From the NCBI GenBank assembly GCA_009773475.1, contig WSXV01000001.1:310001-374000 (forward strand): 64,000 bases of DNA, given 5' to 3'. The translations under genes and the position numbers were made by a program. Below are positions 42,298 to 50,414 of this stretch, in pieces. The first letter of the stretch is position 1, and each line of letters opens with the position of its first letter. This DNA comes from Desulfobulbaceae bacterium. Lineage in GTDB: Bacteria; Desulfobacterota; Desulfobulbia; Desulfobulbales; Desulfocapsaceae. The notes beneath the pieces were generated by a model. The model saw only the letters and a program-made list of their open reading frames with translations. It made no database searches and was not told the DNA's origin.

Positions 42298-44850
42298 CTA
42301 TTCCACCCGGTTCCGGAATGTTCCCAGTGAACCGGGATGGTGCACCTCGTCTTCCATCTCCACTGTATGGCAGACGGCACAGCCCCGGTCGGCGCCGATG
42401 GGATAGGGATTTTTCTGGTACTGCAGGGGCTGGAGATTGCCCGCCTGTTTGCTGTGGGGGTTGTCGGTGGGGTAGAGAGAATGGGGCGCCCCATGACAGG
42501 AGGTGCAAAGCAGGACGCCATCCATGCTGTGCCGGTGGGCAAACAATCCCTGCCGGTCTTTGGTCCAGGAGTTAAAGGCGGTGTCGGTCTCAGGCGGCTG
42601 GAAGTCTTTATGGCAGCTCAGGCAGTCCGGCTCCATGACCCAGGGGCTCCGTCCCTTGATGGCATTCACGGGCAGGCTTCCCTTGTTGGCGATCAGGCCG
42701 AGTAATTTGCCGCCGGCAGGGATGCGTGCCTGCTGTTCCTCTTTGAGCAGGCTTATGGCATGATCTGCCAGGGTTCCGTGGCAGTTGGCGCACTCAAGGC
42801 CAAGGCTGCCGTGCAGGTCTTCGAGTTTGCCGGTGGCCCCATGGGGATTGCCGCCGTGGCAGAAATCGCAACTGTTGGTGTTCGGATCTTTGTGGTCAAT
42901 AAAGGCGGCATGAAATCCATGCATGGCCGCTGACAGATTCAGCCGTTCAGGCAGTCCTTTGGCGTCCCGACTACTGTCGGCGTGGCAGTCCCGGCAGGTG
43001 ATGATGGAGCCGTTGGCAAAGGCGCTGCTCAGCGTGGTCTTGCTGCGTTTGTCATGGGCTGTGAGGATGTTTGCCGCCGTTTCCCGAGACAGGCCGGTGT
43101 TCCCCTCCTGCCGCCAGGGGCCGCCATGACAGTTGCGGCAGCCCAGGGTGGTTGAGATACCGATCTTGAGTTTTGTGGCGGCAATGATTTTGCCGTTTTT
43201 GCTGGCGCTGATCTCGGCCATCACATAGGGCCGGAAATCTTTGCTGACCGCAGGCATTTTTGGCAGGGCCGCCTCAAAGGTCGATCCGGTCGCGGTCATG
43301 GTGCCGGTGAGGGCCTCCTTGTCGGTTTCGATGCGGTAGCTGACTTGGATTTCTTTGCCAAGGATGGCGGGAGCTTCGCCTCGCTCGATGATTTGGGCCC
43401 GCAAGGTGGGTGGGGCAAAGGAGAAATCAATTCCGGAGTATTCCGGTTCTGAGGAAAGAACCATGCCCATATCGGTGCCGGCAAGGATCAGGGTTTCGAC
43501 CGTTTCCTCATTAAAGGCTGCTGGTGCAAGGATTTCCTGCGTGATACGAACCGGGCTGTCGCCGGTACCCGGCACCAGTTGGGTGGTGAGGTAGTCGGCA
43601 AGGATCTCCAGCTCTGCCCTGTTCCCGGCAAAAGGAGGCATGTAGGGGCTGGCGTTGCCCATGGTGGCGAGATAGGAACGCATTCCGGCAGGAGAATACT
43701 GCCGGGCGATGGGGATAATGTTATTTAAGGGGCCGCCCAGGGAGTGACAGGGTAGGCAGAGCAGGGTGAGCAACTCCTTGCCGGCGTCCATCCGGTTTTC
43801 CGGGGTGATGGTCCGGTTTTTTATCCAGCGGGCAGAGGCAAGCAGGCCACTCTTCTGGGTTTCGGCCATGTCCGCCTTAAAAATTGAGGTGGAGTACATG
43901 TAATCATGGATGATATAGGGCCGCCGTCCGCCTTCGCGGATAAACTCGAAGCAGCCCAGCTGGACAAAGCCAAGGAGCAGGAGAAGCCAGGCCAGGGGCC
44001 GCTGGACGTTCTGGGGACGGAGGACGGCCATGCCTAAGCCCCCCGCAAAGATCAGGGGCGAGAGCCAGATAAAAAGGCTGAGGAAAGGCTTCATCTCCGG
44101 GGCAACCAGAAAGATCATCTCCTGCTGGGCGGTGGGTAAGGCAGCCTTGTACCACAGGGCCGATCCTAACAGCAGAATCAGGGGCGCCAGCAGCCACATC
44201 CCGCAGTAGCGCACCATGTTGTGGCGCAGGACGTTTTTTTTGATATTGACACTGGTAAGGAAGCCGAACAGTCCGGCGATCATCAGGGCCATAAAGGTGC
44301 GGAAGAAGAGGGCCGGCCAGAAGGTGGGGTTGAAAAATCCCGACCAGAAGTTATTGTCGGTCAGCCAGTCCCCAGGGGTGAGCATGAAGTCGATGATGCC
44401 GTTGATGAGAAAGAGCGACATCCAGGCGCTGATAAAATAGATCCAGCCCAGGATCAGATGTTTTTTGGGATCCAGCCGATCAAAGGTATAGTAGTAGAGG
44501 AGCAGGGAGACGATTTCCGCCAGGAAAAAGACCCACTCCATGGCCCAGCCGAAGACAAAGATATGAATCAGGGAAGAGGTCGCGGCTGGACTGAGCAGAG
44601 CGATGGTGAACCAGATGCCGACGCCGGTCAATCCGCCGAAGACCATGGTCAGCAGAAGAAAAAATTTGGTGTGTTTTCTGGTGTAGGCAAGGATCTCTGC
44701 CGAGCCTTCGCGCAGCCCCTTCATCTCGGTCAGGACCAGGAAGAGGCCGCCGCCCACCGCAAAATGGGAGACATAGACGTGGACGATGGCGATGATGGCG
44801 ATAAGCAGGCCGCCGCCAAAGGCATCCAGTTGCCAGATCGGATAATTCAT
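42298..44850 (-). CDS. Cytochrome bd-like membrane subunit fused to an octaheme c-type cytochrome region
   Basis: An 850-residue membrane protein. Residues 1-300 form eight or so helices similar to CydA/OR-N-type quinol proteins (His at 24 and 29 in HVYVSHF; LTMVFGGLTGVGIWFTI). Then come eight CxxCH heme c sites: one at 365 (CLPCH, a monoheme domain) and seven at about 571, 619, 661, 687, 743, 782 and 824. Where the true CydA here has THATSSGF, this chain has FFRTFMALMIAG, so one heme b ligand seems missing. It should pass electrons between the quinone pool and periplasmic hemes; whether it reduces oxygen is doubtful. It overlaps its partner gene at 44847 by four bases. Confidence 0.88.
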   Translation of the reverse strand: MNYPIWQLDAFGGGLLIAIIAIVHVYVSHFAVGGGLFLVLTEMKGLREGSAEILAYTRKHTKFFLLLTMVFGGLTGVGIWFTIALLSPAATSSLIHIFVFGWAMEWVFFLAEIVSLLLYYYTFDRLDPKKHLILGWIYFISAWMSLFLINGIIDFMLTPGDWLTDNNFWSGFFNPTFWPALFFRTFMALMIAGLFGFLTSVNIKKNVLRHNMVRYCGMWLLAPLILLLGSALWYKAALPTAQQEMIFLVAPEMKPFLSLFIWLSPLIFAGGLGMAVLRPQNVQRPLAWLLLLLGFVQLGCFEFIREGGRRPYIIHDYMYSTSIFKADMAETQKSGLLASARWIKNRTITPENRMDAGKELLTLLCLPCHSLGGPLNNIIPIARQYSPAGMRSYLATMGNASPYMPPFAGNRAELEILADYLTTQLVPGTGDSPVRITQEILAPAAFNEETVETLILAGTDMGMVLSSEPEYSGIDFSFAPPTLRAQIIERGEAPAILGKEIQVSYRIETDKEALTGTMTATGSTFEAALPKMPAVSKDFRPYVMAEISASKNGKIIAATKLKIGISTTLGCRNCHGGPWRQEGNTGLSRETAANILTAHDKRSKTTLSSAFANGSIITCRDCHADSSRDAKGLPERLNLSAAMHGFHAAFIDHKDPNTNSCDFCHGGNPHGATGKLEDLHGSLGLECANCHGTLADHAISLLKEEQQARIPAGGKLLGLIANKGSLPVNAIKGRSPWVMEPDCLSCHKDFQPPETDTAFNSWTKDRQGLFAHRHSMDGVLLCTSCHGAPHSLYPTDNPHSKQAGNLQPLQYQKNPYPIGADRGCAVCHTVEMEDEVHHPGSLGTFRNRVE

Positions 44851-45941
44851 GATTGCACCTCGGGATCAGCAGAGTTCTTGGCAGGATTGTTCGCAGGCAG
44901 GACGAGCTTGATCATGTACCAGATCAAGGCCAGTCCGGCGACAAAGACCAGGAGAAACAGGAGCAGGGGGGAGTATTGTGGCACCACCTGCAGATCCGAG
45001 GTGGAAAACCACGGGGCCAGGGTCTGCCGGCGCACCAGCTCACGGACCGCCACCATGCAGATGATGGCGCCAAGGACGGCGACGGATGCCCGCCGGACGC
45101 GGTGCTGAAGGCCATAGATCACCGAGAGAATGGCAGCGCCGATGCCGGCGATGAGAAAAAACAGGGTAAAGGCGCTGGCCGTCCCGGTCACCGTGCGAAT
45201 GGAAGGCGGCAGGCCGCTGAAGTACCAGGTGCCGATACCGAAATTTAGGATGGTGGCGTAGGAGAACCAGTTCATGGCCGAGGGGATCCGGGTGGCGGCA
45301 GCCGCGTCACCGCCTCGTTTCTTCCAGTCATAATAGAGTCCCAGGGCCAGTCCGCCGATGGCCACTGAGGCCAGAACGGAGTGCAGGTAACGGGGAATCA
45401 GGGTGGGGTCGCCAAAGTTTAAGAGCAGTCCGTCGGGATGATCAAAGTAACGGGGCCAGGTCTCCGGGGTGACCATCAGGCTGGTGTTATTGGTGAAGAA
45501 AAAGGCGATGACCAGGAACAGGGCGGCGATGAAGGTGGTCAGAGGGGCATGCAGACTGGAGAGACTGGCGAACTGGAGATTGTAGATATAGGCGCCGTAG
45601 TAGGTAAAAATAAGCAGGAGTACAATGGAGAGCCAGAAGCCGGCCATAAGTACCGAGCTTGTGTACATAAAATGGCCGTAGAGAACCTGAAGAAAGAGCA
45701 GGGGGGCCACTCCGAAGTTGATGGTAAAGGCGATGGTGAAGGGGAGTTTCTTTGAAATCAGTCGATTTTCGCCGGCCCTGGAGAGTTTGAAAACATGATT
45801 GGTACATGCGATAATCGACCAACCAAGCATGATGTTCATCACCAGGAGGTGCAGGAGAAAGGTGATGGAAAGCAGAATCTGAAACCAGCCCCAGGGGACT
45901 TGCAGGGGGTCTGGGGAGGGAATAAGGGATGCGGGATTCAT
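44847..45941 (-). CDS. Cytochrome bd-like membrane protein, partner of the multiheme subunit
   Basis: A 364-residue integral membrane protein with about nine helices and no CxxCH. It shows bd-like features: an early His (H31 in FLLHLLVMNIMLGW) and a second in IPRYLHSVLASVAIGG (H186), at the place of the CydA b558 ligand. It lacks the GRQPW motif and Q-loop of CydA. It is probably the second membrane half of a quinol-linked complex with the octaheme subunit. The ATG follows TTAGGAGGCACC. The stop overlaps the next gene by four bases. It is divergent from the rrf2-cyd operon. Confidence 0.8.
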   Translation of the reverse strand: MNPASLIPSPDPLQVPWGWFQILLSITFLLHLLVMNIMLGWSIIACTNHVFKLSRAGENRLISKKLPFTIAFTINFGVAPLLFLQVLYGHFMYTSSVLMAGFWLSIVLLLIFTYYGAYIYNLQFASLSSLHAPLTTFIAALFLVIAFFFTNNTSLMVTPETWPRYFDHPDGLLLNFGDPTLIPRYLHSVLASVAIGGLALGLYYDWKKRGGDAAAATRIPSAMNWFSYATILNFGIGTWYFSGLPPSIRTVTGTASAFTLFFLIAGIGAAILSVIYGLQHRVRRASVAVLGAIICMVAVRELVRRQTLAPWFSTSDLQVVPQYSPLLLFLLVFVAGLALIWYMIKLVLPANNPAKNSADPEVQS

Positions 45942-46278
45942 GGTGCCTCCTAAGTGAAAGGTGAATATAGAATCATTTTATTCGAAATTCAACCGGGACT
46001 CCCTATGGGGGGCCAGCCGAAGATCTGAACGCGCATGGTTGATCTTCCTCACGAAAGGTGAAACCGGTGCCCTGCGAGCTTGGAATTCTCCGTAAGCTCT
46101 TTTTTACAGGGGCATAATCCAGAGTCAGAATCCTGAAGATGTGCCGTCCTGGGCGATTGTCAAGGGTTGTTGCGGCGGGCTATCTTTGGGCCGGCCATAC
46201 AATGAGTCATTGAGTAGCTTGAATTATATGTGTTTTTTTTATAAAAGTAAAAACAAAGGGTGAGTGGGGAAAATCTTG

Positions 46279-46307
46279 TTGACATGATATGCCGCAAAAG
46301 ATATAAG
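46279..46307 (+). promoter_or_regulatory. Sigma-70 promoter for rrf2-DUF4492-cydAB
   Basis: TTGACA (46279-46284), a 17-base spacer and TATAAG (46302-46307). It lies 40 bases before the rrf2 start. Confidence 0.75.
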
Positions 46308-46323
46308 ATTGGAAATATCTTAT
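46298..46323 (+). promoter_or_regulatory. Palindromic operator overlapping the rrf2 promoter
   Basis: Two nested inverted repeats: AAGATAT with ATATCTT (46298-46304 / 46315-46321) and ATAAGAT with ATCTTAT (46303-46309 / 46317-46323). They cover the -10 box. Rrf2 proteins often bind such AT-rich dyads and repress their own operon; binding here is inferred from position. Confidence 0.6.
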
Positions 46324-46346
46324 AAGTCATGTATGCAGGAGTAAGT

Positions 46347-46790
46347 ATGAGATTGACGCGAGCAGCTGAATATGCCATTCGCTGTATGGTGTATCTGGCC
46401 CATAGAGGCATAGGGGTTCTGGTGGTCAAGCAGGAAATTGCTGCACAGGCGGGTATTCCCGGCCCTTTTTTGGCCAAGATTGTGCAGGATCTTGCCCGGG
46501 CCAATTTCATCGAGATTCGTCAGGGGCCGAAAGGCGGCTATGTCCTGATTAAGGATCCGGGCCGGATTACCCTGCTCGAAGTGGTCGAGGTGATGATCGG
46601 TAAAATTCAGTTGAATGATTGCGTGGGCAGGCCGACAGCCTGTAGCGCCAGCGCCTGTTGTGGGGTACACAAGGTTTGGGAAGACGCTAGCTCGCAATTA
46701 CGGAGCTATCTTGGCGGTATCACCTTTGCTGAGTTATGTGCGGATGAATCGTGTCTTCCTGTTTTTTCTGGGCAATCCAGCAATCCTTGA
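46347..46790 (+). CDS. Rrf2-family Fe-S-type transcription regulator
   Basis: A 147-residue Rrf2 protein. The N-terminal winged helix reads MRLTRAAEYAIRCMVYLAHRG, and a downstream Cys group (NDCVGRPTACSASACCGVHKVW, Cys at about 91, 98, 102 and 103) is where IscR and NsrR hold a [2Fe-2S] or [4Fe-4S] cluster. It probably senses oxygen, NO or Fe-S status and controls cydAB and itself, as the first gene of that operon. The start at 46347 is preferred to 46329 because GCAGGAG lies at proper spacing before it. A dyad over its promoter supports autoregulation. Confidence 0.93.
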   Translation: MRLTRAAEYAIRCMVYLAHRGIGVLVVKQEIAAQAGIPGPFLAKIVQDLARANFIEIRQGPKGGYVLIKDPGRITLLEVVEVMIGKIQLNDCVGRPTACSASACCGVHKVWEDASSQLRSYLGGITFAELCADESCLPVFSGQSSNP

Positions 46791-46899
46791 AACCTTGCCT
46801 TAAGGGGACTATGAAGAAATTGGTGACCTTTTTGGCTAATTTTTTTACAGCGGTGGAGATTCGTTGTGGCATGAGTAAAGAGTACGAAGGGGGATAATC

Positions 46900-47127
46900 A
46901 TGGCAGGCCCATTTACCAGTGTGTACACCTTTTATCGGAACGGATTCAAGGCCATGACCGTGGGCCGGACCCTGTGGAAGATTATTGTGATCAAGCTGAT
47001 TATCATGTTTGCCGTTTTAAAATTATTTTTTTTCCCAAATTATCTGAAAACGAATTTTCAGACCGATGAACAACGGGCCGATCATGTCCTGGAGCAGCTT
47101 TCCAGGCCGGCGGTTCCAAACCATTAA
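46900..47127 (+). CDS. DUF4492 protein associated with cytochrome bd
   Basis: A 75-residue protein with one transmembrane helix (about 27-45, IIVIKLIIMFAVLKLFFF) and the DUF4492 pattern FYRNGFKAMTVGRTLWKIIVIKL. The family is repeatedly found just upstream of cydA in Bacteroidetes, epsilon- and deltaproteobacteria; a role in oxidase assembly is presumed but not proven. It sits 28 bases before cydA, with GGGGGATAATC before its ATG. Confidence 0.88.
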   Translation: MAGPFTSVYTFYRNGFKAMTVGRTLWKIIVIKLIIMFAVLKLFFFPNYLKTNFQTDEQRADHVLEQLSRPAVPNH

Positions 47128-47155
47128 TACCATTAAAACGTAGGAGGGATGATCA

Positions 47156-48688
47156 ATGGTGGATGTAGATCTCAGTCTGGTGAACTGGTCACGGGCCCAA
47201 TTTGCCATGACGGCCATGTATCACTGGATCTTTGTGCCCCTGACCCTGGGGCTGTCGTTTTTGTGCGCCATGTTCGAGTCCATTTATGTGAGGACTGGTA
47301 ATGAAAAGTGGAAGGCGATCACCCGCTTCTGGATGACCCTGTTCGGAATCAACTTTGCCATTGGCGTTGCCACCGGCATTATTCTTGAGTTTGAATTCGG
47401 AACCAACTGGTCGAACTATTCCTGGATGGTGGGTGACATCTTTGGAGCGCCGTTGGCGGTGGAGGGAATCTTTGCCTTCTTTCTGGAGGCGACCTTCTTT
47501 GCCGTGATGTTCTTTGGCTGGGACCGGGTTTCCAAAGGCTTTCATCTCTTTTCCACCTGGATGGTGGCCATTGGCTCCAACCTCTCGGCCCTGTGGATTC
47601 TGGTGGCCAACGCCTGGATGCAATATCCGGTAGGCATGGCCTTTAATCCGGAGACGGCCCGTTTTGAGATGGAAAATTTCTGGGCGGTGCTCTTCTCGCC
47701 GGTGGCCATTTCAAAATTTACCCACGCGACCAGTTCAGGCTTTGTCCTTGCATCCCTTTTTGTGGTGGCGATTTCCTCCTGGTATCTGCTCAAAGGCAGG
47801 CATGTGGAGATGGCCAAGAAGTCCATTATTGTGGCCTCGGTGTTTGGCCTGCTGGGCTCGGTCTATGTTGCCTTTACCGGCGATGAAGCGGCCTTTGAGA
47901 ATGCCCAGCATCAGCCGATGAAGTTGGCAGCCTATGAAGGCTTGTACAAAGGGGAGAACAATGCCGGGCTGGTTGCCCTGGGGATGATCAATAGCGCCAA
48001 GAAGCCAGGTGATTCCCAGCATCCGTTCCTTTTTGAGGTGAAAGTTCCCGGTCTTCTCTCCCTGCTCGCCAATCGGGAGTCTGGTTCCTTTGTGCCCGGG
48101 ATAGATGATCTTGTCTACGGGAATAAGGAGCAAAAAATCATGGGGGTAGCTGAAAAGATGAAGATCGGCCAGAAGGCAGTGGCGGATCTTGCTGCCTTCA
48201 AGCAGGCCCGCAAGGAGAAGAATGACGTCGTTGCCGCCGAGGCTCTGACCCGGTTTACAGCCAATAAAGAATACTTGGGATACGGCTATTTGAGCACTCC
48301 GGAAGAGGCGGTGCCGCCGGTGAGTACGGCCTTTTACTCCTTTCATATCATGGTAGTTCTTGGAACATTTTTTCCTGTGTTGTTTATCGCCTTTCTCTTT
48401 TTCACCCTTAAAGGCAGCATTCGTCAACAGCGTTGGCTCCTACCCCTTGGCGTTTTGTCCTTCTTCCTTGGGCATGTAGCCGGGCAGATGGGCTGGGCTG
48501 TAGCCGAAGTTGGCCGCCAGCCCTGGGCCATTCAGGGCCTGATGCCGGTGAAGGTGGCGACCACCAATCTGGCAGTGGGGCATGTGCAGGCGACCTTTTT
48601 TATGTTTCTCGGAGTTTTTACCCTGCTGTTGATTGCCGAGATCAAAATCATGACGAAGCAGATATCCATCGGACCGGAGGGCGTCTAA
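47156..48688 (+). CDS. cydA: Cytochrome bd quinol oxidase subunit I
   Basis: A 510-residue subunit I that oxidises quinol and reduces oxygen to water in the inner membrane. Heme ligands are visible: His in AMYHWIFVPLTLG (H23, b595/d side), His in SKFTHATSSGF (b558), and the GWAVAEVGRQPWAIQG motif of the quinol-site region. The Q-loop is of the short type. The ATG follows AGGAGGGATGATCA. One base separates it from cydB. In an anaerobe the high-affinity bd oxidase removes oxygen; Rrf2 upstream probably tunes it. Confidence 0.97.
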   Translation: MVDVDLSLVNWSRAQFAMTAMYHWIFVPLTLGLSFLCAMFESIYVRTGNEKWKAITRFWMTLFGINFAIGVATGIILEFEFGTNWSNYSWMVGDIFGAPLAVEGIFAFFLEATFFAVMFFGWDRVSKGFHLFSTWMVAIGSNLSALWILVANAWMQYPVGMAFNPETARFEMENFWAVLFSPVAISKFTHATSSGFVLASLFVVAISSWYLLKGRHVEMAKKSIIVASVFGLLGSVYVAFTGDEAAFENAQHQPMKLAAYEGLYKGENNAGLVALGMINSAKKPGDSQHPFLFEVKVPGLLSLLANRESGSFVPGIDDLVYGNKEQKIMGVAEKMKIGQKAVADLAAFKQARKEKNDVVAAEALTRFTANKEYLGYGYLSTPEEAVPPVSTAFYSFHIMVVLGTFFPVLFIAFLFFTLKGSIRQQRWLLPLGVLSFFLGHVAGQMGWAVAEVGRQPWAIQGLMPVKVATTNLAVGHVQATFFMFLGVFTLLLIAEIKIMTKQISIGPEGV

Positions 48689-48689
48689 T

Positions 48690-49823
48690 ATGATAGCAAA
48701 TCTTGAGTATGCAACCTTGCAGCAGATCTGGTGGATCCTGTGCAGTGTGGTTGGTTCATTGTTTCTGTTCCTGACCTTTGTTCAGGGCGGCAATACCCTG
48801 CTCTGGCAGGTGGCGAAAAATGATGTGGAAAGTTCCCTGGTGATCAACTCCCTGGGGCGTAAGTGGGAGCTGACCTTCACCACCCTGGTTCTCTTTGGAG
48901 GGGCTCTGTTTGCTGCCTTCCCCAAATTTTATGCCACCAGTTTCGGTGGAGCCTACTGGGTGTGGATGTTGATTCTCTTCACCTTTATTCTCCAGGCGGT
49001 CAGTTACGAATATCGGAAAAAACCTGATAATTTCCTCGGTGCCAAAGTCTATGAGTCCTTTTTGCTGATCAACGGGACGGTGGGTATTCTGTTGATTGGT
49101 GCTGCCGTCGGGACCTTTTTTACCGGCTCCAATTTTACCCTTAATCTCTACAATCAGGTGACCTGGACAAACCCCCTGCGAGGACTTGAGGCAGCTTTTT
49201 CGCTGTTTAACCTTTCCCTTGGGCTCTTTCTGGTCTTTAATGCGCGGGTCCTGGGTGGCATGTATCTGCTCAACAATATTGATTTTTCAGCCATGGACGA
49301 TTTTCAGGGCCGGTTGCGCAAGGCGGTGTTGATTAATTTTCTCTGCGCCCTGCCTTTCCTGCTCTATGTTCTGGTATCGCTGCTCATGATGAAGGGTTTC
49401 AGTGTTGATGCCGCCGGGGTGGTTTCCATGGTTGCCAACAAGTATTTGCTGAATCTGCTGGCCATGCCGCTGGTTTTGGGACTGCTGCTGGTGGGCCTGG
49501 TTCTGGTGATTGTGGCCGTGCTTATTACGGCCTTCAAGGGCAGCACCAAAGGAATCTGGCTGGCGGGACTGGGAACGGTTCTGGTGGGCCTGTCCGTCTT
49601 CTTTCTGGCGGGATTTAACAATACGCCCTTTTATCCCTCCAAAGCGGATCTGCAGTCCAGTCTGACCATTGTCAACGCCTCTTCAAGCCGCTACACGCTC
49701 ACCGCCATGACCTATGTGGCCCTCGGGATTCCCTTTGTCCTGGCCTATATCGCCTATGTGTGGAGTAAGATGGATGCGAAGAAACTGGCGGCCCATGAAG
49801 TTATGGATCACGAGGCTTATTAG
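48690..49823 (+). CDS. cydB: Cytochrome bd quinol oxidase subunit II
   Basis: A 377-residue subunit II, partner of CydA. It begins YATLQQIWWILCSVVGSLFLFLTFVQGGNTLLWQVAKND, as in CydB of this type, and has eight or nine helices. Its TAG stop (49821-49823) overlaps the first bases of a family 1 repeat, so the end of the gene and the edge of the repeat coincide. Downstream are three tandem repeat copies and then a 30-codon membrane ORF. Confidence 0.96.
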   Translation: MIANLEYATLQQIWWILCSVVGSLFLFLTFVQGGNTLLWQVAKNDVESSLVINSLGRKWELTFTTLVLFGGALFAAFPKFYATSFGGAYWVWMLILFTFILQAVSYEYRKKPDNFLGAKVYESFLLINGTVGILLIGAAVGTFFTGSNFTLNLYNQVTWTNPLRGLEAAFSLFNLSLGLFLVFNARVLGGMYLLNNIDFSAMDDFQGRLRKAVLINFLCALPFLLYVLVSLLMMKGFSVDAAGVVSMVANKYLLNLLAMPLVLGLLLVGLVLVIVAVLITAFKGSTKGIWLAGLGTVLVGLSVFFLAGFNNTPFYPSKADLQSSLTIVNASSSRYTLTAMTYVALGIPFVLAYIAYVWSKMDAKKLAAHEVMDHEAY

Positions 49824-49927
49824 GTCCCGTATGAAAAGAGCAAAGCTTTTCTTGCTCTTTTCATTTACGGGACCTTATGCCGCTTCGCAGAATCAGCCAA
49901 TCGTTTCCGGCTGATTATGCGAGTGGC
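49822..49927 (-). repeat. Family 1 two-hairpin repeat, tandem copy 1
   Basis: On the minus strand: GCCACTCGCATAATCAGCC, loop GGAAACGATT, GGCTGATTCTGCGAAGCGGCATAAG, then AGGTCCCGTA, arm ATGAAAAGAGCAA, loop GAAAAGCT, complement TTGCTCTTTTCAT, ACGGGACCT. AGGTCCCGT and ACGGGACCT pair exactly. Its outer end overlaps the cydB stop codon. Confidence 0.9.
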
Positions 49928-49940
49928 CGTTGCAGCTCCA

Positions 49941-50045
49941 AGGTCAGTCATAGAAGAGCAAAGCTTTTCTTGCTCTTTTCATTTACGGGACCTTATGCCG
50001 CTTCGCATAATCAGCCAATCGTTTCCGGCTGATTATGCGAGTGGC
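49941..50045 (-). repeat. Family 1 two-hairpin repeat, tandem copy 2
   Basis: Nearly identical to copy 1, 119 bases further on. Hairpin 1 is perfect (GCATAATCAGCC with GGCTGATTATGC). The closing arm is altered (AGGTCAGTCAT), so hairpin 2 is shortened. Confidence 0.9.
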
Positions 50046-50058
50046 TGTGGCAGCTACA

Positions 50059-50187
50059 AGGTCAGTCATAGAAGAGCAAAGCTTTACTTGCTTTTTTGAT
50101 TTACGGGACCTTATGTTCTGCTTCGCAGAATCAGCGACATCAAGCCTCGCTTATGGAATAAAAAAATAACGCTGATGATGCGAGGGA
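50059..50187 (-). repeat. Family 1 two-hairpin repeat, tandem copy 3 (diverged)
   Basis: Starts 118 bases after copy 2. The arm-2 region (GAAGAGCAAAGC...) and TTACGGGACCTTATG are kept. Hairpin 1 is CGCAGAATCAGCG with CGCTGATGATGCG but a longer loop with an insertion (ACATCAAGCCTCGCTTATGG). Confidence 0.75.
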
Positions 50188-50234
50188 GTTTTTCCTTGGA
50201 TCTTAGAAAAAATAAGTTTTAGGAGGTAACAATT

Positions 50235-50327
50235 ATGACCGTAGTACTGCTTGTTTCCTGGATAGCCCTGATTTTTGTGTCTTACAAGGGAGCGGTTATG
50301 GCCCTGGATAAGGCTGGCCTGTTATAA
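50235..50327 (+). CDS. 30-residue single-helix membrane peptide
   Basis: A small ORF encoding MTVVLLVSWIALIFVSYKGAVMALDKAGLL. It is too short for most gene finders but has a strong Shine-Dalgarno (AGGAGGT, 50221-50227) at good spacing, one hydrophobic helix (about 3-18) and its own terminator 22 bases downstream. It resembles in size, not in sequence, the CydX/CbdX peptides that stabilise bd oxidases, and it follows cydB with only repeats between. Coding is likely; a bd role is inferred from position. Confidence 0.7.
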   Translation: MTVVLLVSWIALIFVSYKGAVMALDKAGLL

Positions 50328-50349
50328 TCAATAGGCTGGAGAATATTGA

Positions 50350-50377
50350 AAAAGGAAGGATTACTCCTTCCTTTTTT
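50350..50377 (+). terminator. Rho-independent terminator after the 30-residue ORF
   Basis: AAAAAGGAAGGA pairs with TCCTTCCTTTTT around TTAC and ends in T's. Confidence 0.88.
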
Positions 50378-50414
50378 CATTTAATGCTTTTTTCTACGAT
50401 GCGTTGAGGCTGTT

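Larger units (their letters stand above)
45942..46346. other. Divergent control region between the bd-like pair and rrf2-cyd
   Basis: A 405-base gap that should hold promoters for both directions. The rrf2 side has a good promoter and a palindromic site (listed separately). Near 46090-46125 the sequence TCTCCGTAAGCTCT...GGGGCATAAT recalls parts of family 1 but without its hairpins. Confidence 0.6.

Noticed and set aside
49822-50187. CRISPR array or integron attC cluster
   Set aside because: Copies are whole 119-base units with internal hairpins, not short repeats with unique spacers. No cas or intI gene is present, and the boxes do not match attC core sites.
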